Shown one piece after another: positions 60,847-64,000 of a stretch of DNA of 64,000 nucleotides. Position numbers and translations under genes: made by a program. Origin of the DNA: Zhengitettix transpicula (Eukaryota > Arthropoda > Insecta > Orthoptera > Tetrigidae); NCBI GenBank assembly GCA_037074705.1, contig CM073590.1, positions 235,340,101-235,404,100 on the forward strand, written 5' to 3'. The first letter of the stretch is position 1. Every line of letters begins with the position of its first letter. The notes under the pieces are model-generated. The model was not told where the DNA came from. It did not search any database and worked only from the letters and a program-made list of their open reading frames with translations.

Positions 60847-63553
60847 TATATTAGTAAGGATGTGACATTGTCAAAAATAATTGCAATATTAGTATGGAGA
60901 GGACAGAGAGATAGGTTGTGGCTTACATGAAAGTGAAGTGCAGTGTAGCCGTAAGGAACTGAAGGTTGTTCTTCAAATTTTCAGCAGCCGAAATATTGCA
61001 ATTTTTTACATATATATAAAATATAAAAGTAATGTTGGGCACATTACAGGATGTTCCTCTTCAAGATAATCAATTTTTATTATTCACAATTCTTTAATAA
61101 AATGGGTATGTTTTAAGATACACTAATATCTTTATATATGACAACTCTCTACCTACACATATTTATGCATGTGTGTGTTTTCATTTTCTGTATGAAATGC
61201 AAAATTTTCTGGGTGTGTAGTGAGCATTGTTACATGACAAACATCGCTTCACTTCATATGGAAATGTCAAAAGACTTCTAGCTTTAATCATTACGTAAAG
61301 TTTATGCTGACAAGTGGGTTTTTGTTCAATATTTTGCATAGTTTACACAGAATTAATGCAATACTTAAATAAATACTTATACATGTGTGTACCTAATGTC
61401 AGCCAACTGTGTGATTTTATATGATCAATTTATTTAGTGGAAATGAAATGGATGTATTATTAACAATTATCTGGATAAATGGCCAATGAAATAACTTTAA
61501 ATGAAAATATGAAACCAATTCCGAAAATAGCAATGTATTACCTGTGAATGTAAATTCCTCATAGATGTAGGAAACACACTACACATACAATGACACTTCA
61601 GATATATTATCGTACATAGCAGAATCAAGTCTAGAGCTTAATAAACTACAGACAAATTTTAAATAAAATAAAAAACCTGAAACATTGATGTCACTCCTAG
61701 GAGCCAATAACACTGTAGTGCAGTTGTTGAGGATTAGCCTGCCTGCAGATGTGTCCTCTGATATATCCTTCCCCAGGTTCATGACAGCAAAAAGTTCACC
61801 AGATTGAGCATACTTTGCTGTGCTTGCAGAAGAACCACTGGGAGTAAGCAGGTAGCAAGATGCAAGTTGAAGCTTCACATTTACATTGTATTGTGCCACC
61901 TAATTAAAATTGATTATAAGAGTTTGTTTAAATCTGAAGGTGTAGGAAGTCAATTAAATTCTATAAGTAATTAATGTTACACGTAAAAACATTTCTCCTA
62001 GTAGAACAAAACTAAGATAAAATTTGAGGAAGCACGGAAATAAAGATCCACAAGAAAACTAATGGAATAAGTAAACTTTAAAATAAGCTATAATAATTTC
62101 AGGCAACCTGATTTAAATTTGTAATCATAACCACATGTTGTGAACAACTAATTAGTTTTGAAGGTTACAAAGTAGTGAGGATGTTAATTAAATAAGAGTA
62201 AGATTTCTTGTAATAAAATAAAAGTAAAAAAATTTCAACAACTCTATGAAAGGAACTGTTTGTGGAATGAAGGTAAAAGTTTATTGGAAATGAAAAACTG
62301 AAAGAACATGGAACAGACGTATGGTTATTATTGTGAAATATAACAATGAGAATTCAAATAAATAAGAAGCATGATAAATAAAGAGGTGAGAATCCTATGT
62401 GAGATTGAAGATACAAATCAGTTTCACATCATTACAATAGATCAATTTAATTTTGTAATTTAGAAGTTGATGTACTGTCAATATAAACAGTGCCTATTGG
62501 TAATAACTATTAGGGCAACCTCACACTAAGCAGCCAGTCCAACATGTAGCTGCTTATTGGAACTCGCACACTAGGCAGCTATGAAGCACTGGCTGTGGCA
62601 GCCATTAGCACCAGAATGACTGCATGGCAGCAGATTGGCTGCCTGCAGTTAGAAGAAGAAAATCTGAGCATGAGGCTGCCTTCAGTCTCTGCTCACTTTT
62701 TGCATTTGAATAGGCAATCTGATATATATCTTCAGAAGAGTACAGTGATCATGATTTGAAGAGAATGAGATGGGAGGAAGTCACAAATATAATGTGTAAG
62801 GAGAATTCATCAGTTCAAAAATAAATTTTAAATAAATACTCTGAGTGTCATTGCATAATTGTGGATGAACCAATCTCTTCTTTTCATTATGCGTTTCTTT
62901 CAAGACAAAGGTAAATAATTATATTTTTCATGTCCACCTCACTCCACTCAACAGTCACGACCAGCCTTCTGACTGCTCAATATTTTGGCTGCCTAGAGAG
63001 TGGTTGCCCTTAATAAACTACTAACAGACATACCTGCTCATAGCGTGCCATTTCTTCAACACACAGCAATTCATGCATTCGAGCTCTGTAATTATTTCGA
63101 GTGAGCTTCTTCTCTACTATAGTAGACTGTGTAAGAGAAAAGTTTTCTGCACTAGGATTTGGGTATGTACTGAGTAAGCTTCTCTCCCTGTCTCTATCTT
63201 CAGTTTCTTTCACTAAGGGGAATGTAATAATGGTTGAATTTGTGCTGTCCCACCTCTCAACAGAAGCCAGAACTATTTCTTTCTGCATTTCCTTAACACG
63301 ATCCATATCAGTAACAGGTACCACATCAACACACAAATGTCGGACCATTACAGGTTCAAACCCAAAGTCAAAGATGACAGATTGACGAAATGTCCCGTAA
63401 ATTTCTGTTTTGAAACTAACAGTGACTCTGTGTTCCAGTAAAGATGATTTATCAAAATGATAATCTGGTGTTGATACAATCCATTCTTGATCATTATTAC
63501 CATTTTCCCATTCAAACAAGACATTTCTATTTAGTTCTTCTAATGAAACTTTC
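49557..63553 (-). CDS. HELZ: HELZ-type RNA helicase, 16 exons, 3' part of gene (5' end outside window)
   Basis: Sixteen minus-strand exons join in phase through GT-AG introns: 63034-63553, 61677-61899, 58823-59099, 58198-58304, 57704-57803, 57427-57553, 57219-57351, 56677-56795, 55848-55994, 55374-55520, 55117-55300, 54743-54941, 53492-54197, 52917-53038, 50467-50575 and 49557-50114. They encode about 1,258 residues ending at a TAA. Seen directly: Walker [13 protein letters not shown] box, GDHMQL (motif III), ENYR, VLNVQGKQF (motif V) and [10 protein letters not shown] (motif VI), the order of an Upf1-like SF1 helicase. The PAM2 motif [11 protein letters not shown] follows the core, then a proline-rich tail. 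Known for the family: HELZ binds poly(A)-binding protein through PAM2 and contacts CCR4-NOT, linking it to mRNA decay and translational control in the cytoplasm. The CCCH zinc finger of HELZ should lie upstream, beyond 64000. Human HELZ (about 1,940 residues) is longer at both ends. Confidence 0.95.
50467..50575 (-). CDS. HELZ: HELZ exon 15 of window
   Basis: Acceptor CTTATAG/GTTCC and donor GTCAG/GTAAAT. It encodes [20 protein letters not shown] and a short acidic stretch. The phase agrees with both neighbours, which supports it despite low sequence complexity. The 2.3 kb intron before it holds the solo LTR at 50665-51242. Confidence 0.82.
50665..51242 (+). mobile_element. Solo LTR candidate in a HELZ intron, 578 bp
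   Basis: Starts TGTGGT and ends ACCACA, with a 4-bp duplication ATTT at 50661-50664 and 51243-51246. Its centre is GC-richer than the flanks and its 3' third contains AATAAA-like words. The last 120 bp recur at 23150-23268. It lies in the intron between exons 52917-53038 and 50467-50575, antisense to HELZ by the polyadenylation-signal orientation. Confidence 0.55.
51597..51680. repeat. Compound palindromic microsatellite (AT)(GT)(AT)(AC)
   Basis: AT, then GTGTGTGTG, then a long AT run, then ACACACAC. The GT and AC blocks are mutually complementary, so the tract can fold back on itself. It lies in a HELZ intron. Confidence 0.85.
51690..52020 (-). pseudogene. Possible Penelope-type reverse transcriptase C-terminal fragment
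   Basis: Minus-strand frame includes [20 protein letters not shown] and [14 protein letters not shown], reminiscent of the thumb region of Penelope-like reverse transcriptases (TYHPxL...ILxxxxPxLQxxPxLKxIxP). No catalytic motif is left. It sits in a HELZ intron next to a TA/AC microsatellite. The assignment is tentative. Confidence 0.35.
52917..53038 (-). CDS. HELZ: HELZ exon 14 of window
   Basis: Acceptor TTTCAG/CCTGAT and donor AAGCAG/GTAACT, phase 0 in and 2 out. It encodes [20 protein letters not shown] and [19 protein letters not shown], a short ordered segment in the otherwise disordered tail. Confidence 0.88.
53492..54197 (-). CDS. HELZ: HELZ exon 13 of window (PAM2 and proline-rich region)
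   Basis: Acceptor TAACAG/GAAAG and donor CAACAG/GTAATT; 706 nt, the longest exon here. It begins [20 protein letters not shown], then carries [11 protein letters not shown] at 54051-54082. This matches the PAM2 consensus (LNPxAxEFxP), the docking motif for the MLLE domain of poly(A)-binding protein. The rest is proline-rich low-complexity sequence, expected to be disordered. Confidence 0.94.
54743..54941 (-). CDS. HELZ: HELZ exon 12 of window (motifs V and VI)
   Basis: Acceptor TTTTAG/GAAAAC and donor TGTAG/GTAAGT. It encodes [18 protein letters not shown] (rest of motif V) and [19 protein letters not shown] (motif VI with the arginine finger TRA). This completes the second RecA-like domain. 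Confidence 0.95.
55117..55300 (-). CDS. HELZ: HELZ exon 11 of window (motif V start)
   Basis: Acceptor TTTTCAG/GTTTATG and donor CAAG/GTATCA, phase 0 in and 1 out. It encodes [20 protein letters not shown] and VERVLNVQ, the start of motif V, which is split by the intron. Confidence 0.95.
55374..55520 (-). CDS. HELZ: HELZ exon 10 of window
   Basis: Acceptor CTCATAG/TTTAC and donor TGAG/GTAATG; 49 codons, phase 0. It encodes [18 protein letters not shown] and [20 protein letters not shown], which match vertebrate HELZ closely. Confidence 0.95.
55848..55994 (-). CDS. HELZ: HELZ exon 9 of window
   Basis: Acceptor TTTACAG/CTAAG and donor ATACAG/GTAAAG; 49 codons, phase 0 on both sides. It encodes [20 protein letters not shown] and [17 protein letters not shown]. 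The NYR (motif IV region) is conserved. Confidence 0.95.
56677..56795 (-). CDS. HELZ: HELZ exon 8 of window (DEAA box)
   Basis: Acceptor ATTGCAG/GTCAT and donor ATGCAG/GTACTA. It encodes [20 protein letters not shown] (motif II, Walker B; DEAA at 56761-56772) and IVLAGDHMQ (motif III). Catalytic Asp and Glu are intact. Confidence 0.96.
57219..57351 (-). CDS. HELZ: HELZ exon 7 of window
   Basis: Acceptor GTTTCAG/TATTG and donor CGAAAG/GTTAGA. It encodes [20 protein letters not shown] then [20 protein letters not shown], the strand before the DEAA box. The phase fits both neighbours. Confidence 0.94.
57427..57553 (-). CDS. HELZ: HELZ exon 6 of window
   Basis: Acceptor TCTCAG/TGCTG and donor CAGAAG/GTTAGT. 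Joined to the previous exon it reads [20 protein letters not shown], nearly identical to vertebrate HELZ. It leaves in phase 0. Confidence 0.95.
57704..57803 (-). CDS. HELZ: HELZ exon 5 of window (Walker A)
   Basis: Acceptor TCAACAG/GACC and donor AACAG/GTAAGT. It encodes GPFGTGKT (motif I, nucleotide-binding loop, about 57780-57803) followed by [20 protein letters not shown] and CTHSN (motif Ia). All essential motif I residues, including the Lys and Thr, are present. Confidence 0.96.
58198..58304 (-). CDS. HELZ: HELZ exon 4 of window (Q motif)
   Basis: Acceptor TTTCAG/GCAATGG and donor ATAATAG/GTATAC. It encodes [20 protein letters not shown], the Q-motif-like helix (LNxxQKEAV) of Upf1-type helicases, and ends ILII with the first base of the Walker A glycine. 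Confidence 0.93.
58823..59099 (-). CDS. HELZ: HELZ exon 3 of window (start of helicase region)
   Basis: Acceptor GTGCAG precedes six A and donor CAAAG/GTTAGT closes it, phase 1 in and phase 2 out. It encodes [18 protein letters not shown] and [19 protein letters not shown], which align well with vertebrate HELZ, then NIPWTPQR just before the Q-motif region. Confidence 0.92.
60058..60120. repeat. (GT)n(TA)n microsatellite
   Basis: GT repeat followed by a long TA run, at the 3' end of the SINE. Further TA tracts are at 60584-60640 and 60803-60842. Confidence 0.9.
60121..60352 (-). mobile_element. tRNA-derived SINE ending in a TA microsatellite
   Basis: The minus strand opens with a complete tRNA-like cloverleaf (60352-60281), followed by an unrelated body of about 160 bp that ends directly in the TA tract 60077-60120. 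The body recurs without the tRNA head at 60502-60583. Microsatellite-type 3' tails are typical of some insect SINEs. It lies in a HELZ intron, same strand. Confidence 0.65.
60281..60352 (-). promoter_or_regulatory. tRNA-like head of the SINE (internal Pol III promoter)
   Basis: Acceptor GACCCGG/CTGGGTC, D-stem GCC/GGC, anticodon stem TCTGT/GCAGA with loop GTACTAA (anticodon ACT), T-stem GTGGG/CCCGC. A box TGGCCGAGATGG and B box GGTTCAAGTCC are near consensus. Anticodon ACT in a short-variable-arm scaffold does not fit a normal serine tRNA, so this is read as a SINE promoter rather than a working tRNA. Confidence 0.65.
60502..60583 (-). repeat. SINE 3' body, second copy
   Basis: ATTCAAACTTGGATAGTGAG onward repeats 60121-60193 almost exactly and again runs into a TA tract. 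The tRNA head is missing. Confidence 0.7.
60641..60990 (+). repeat. Direct duplication of about 140 bp around a TA tract
   Basis: 60641-60790 (AGTAAGAATGTGACATTGTC ... GAACTGAAGGTTGTTCTTCA) recurs at 60853-60990 with about 90% identity by eye. Parts also occur at 59948-60017. The unit is unclassified. Confidence 0.65.
61677..61899 (-). CDS. HELZ: HELZ exon 2 of window
   Basis: Acceptor ATTAG/GTGGCA and donor TTCAG/GTTTTT. It enters in phase 0 ([11 protein letters not shown]) and leaves in phase 1. It encodes the poorly conserved beta-rich region before the helicase core. The intron to the next exon is 2.6 kb and holds the SINE and TA-repeat cluster at 59.9-61.0 kb. Confidence 0.9.
62513..63009. 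mobile_element. PIF/Harbinger-type MITE
   Basis: GGGCAACCTCACACTAAGCA at the left matches GGGCAACCACTCTCTAGGCA on the reverse strand at the right end, and TTA flanks both sides (62510-62512, 63010-63012). Three-base TTA duplication with GGG-starting ends is typical of PIF/Harbinger. Inside, [18 protein letters not shown] resembles the start of the MADF/Myb-like protein of these elements. Its right end lies 24 bp from the donor site of HELZ exon 63034-63553. Confidence 0.72.
63034..63553 (-). CDS. HELZ: HELZ exon 1 of window (pre-helicase region)
   Basis: Acceptor TTTTAG precedes 63553 and donor CAG/GTATGT follows 63034. The first base completes a codon from an exon outside the window; the exon ends in phase 0. 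It carries the segment with [20 protein letters not shown], a highly conserved HELZ stretch upstream of the helicase core. No in-frame start is claimed because the reading frame continues upstream. Confidence 0.93.
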
Positions 63554-64000
63554 CTAAAATAAAATGAACAAACTTAAGGATGCCATCTAAAATTTTAATA
63601 GAAAATAGTCACTAATATTAAATCATTCAGTAAATATTTTTTCTGCAAGAATTTATTTCTCAATCTTAAGAAAGAACTAAACAAGAATGCACAAATATTA
63701 ATGGAGACACTTTAAATAATAAGCAATGTATATTACCCTTTAAATTATTTCTAAAACTCATCTTCAGAAGTACACTAATTTAGGTTTAAATAATGAGAAA
63801 TTTTTGAAACCATGAAGTAAAAACTGTACTCATGAAGATGACTAATATTTTCCATAAATGAAACTAATATGTGATTTATTATTCACCGACCACAAATGTT
63901 CTGTGATACACGTTACTTTTACATGCACCATTGAACTGTACCTACAATTTGCATAATGAAAATGGTATAAAATTTCAATTCATGGAATTTCATTTTTACT

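Overview
This is a eukaryotic, AT-rich, repeat-loaded window. It almost certainly comes from an insect or another arthropod. The reasons are short exons with GT-AG introns, several mariner elements, Helitron-like and Penelope-like remnants, and one clear protein-coding gene whose exons match the animal RNA helicase HELZ. I cannot name the species; a large-genome hemimetabolous insect would fit but is a guess. Most short open frames here are noise or repeats of transposon sequence.

Region by region. From 1 to about 30 kb there is no recognised host gene. The space is filled by transposable elements. The dominant one is an unnamed A-tailed retroposon of roughly 450-565 bp, present in at least eleven copies on both strands. 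Several copies have perfect 9-16 bp target-site duplications and several are 5'-truncated. One pair forms a 1.15 kb inverted repeat (519-1671). Another pair was inserted serially into the same target (5049-6062). Also here are decayed Penelope-type GIY-YIG endonuclease codons, a decayed LINE reverse-transcriptase tail, a 1.2 kb solo-LTR candidate sitting in a TA microsatellite, two short Helitron-like elements, an internally deleted mariner and a frameshifted full-length mariner with terminal inverted repeats.

From 30.6 to 33.5 kb there are two hairpin elements with hammerhead-like motifs. Between them a GC-rich island carries one plausible first coding exon on the minus strand (32399-32870). 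From 39.6 to 42.1 kb there are a decayed mariner and a well-preserved mariner whose open frame is intact but has lost 11 residues inside the catalytic spacing. From about 44.4 to 49.6 kb the sequence is AT-rich and poor in recognisable repeats; part of it may be the 3' UTR of the next gene.

From 49557 to 63553, minus strand, lie sixteen in-phase exons of HELZ, an Upf1-like superfamily 1 helicase. They cover the region upstream of the helicase core, all helicase motifs, a PAM2 poly(A)-binding-protein motif and the C-terminus (about 1,258 residues). The N-terminal exons, including the expected CCCH zinc finger, lie beyond 64000. Its introns host a solo LTR, a Harbinger-type MITE 24 bp from a 5' splice site, a tRNA-derived SINE and long TA microsatellites.

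The genes do not form a pathway. The window is one conserved RNA-metabolism gene and one possible second gene in a landscape built by transposons.
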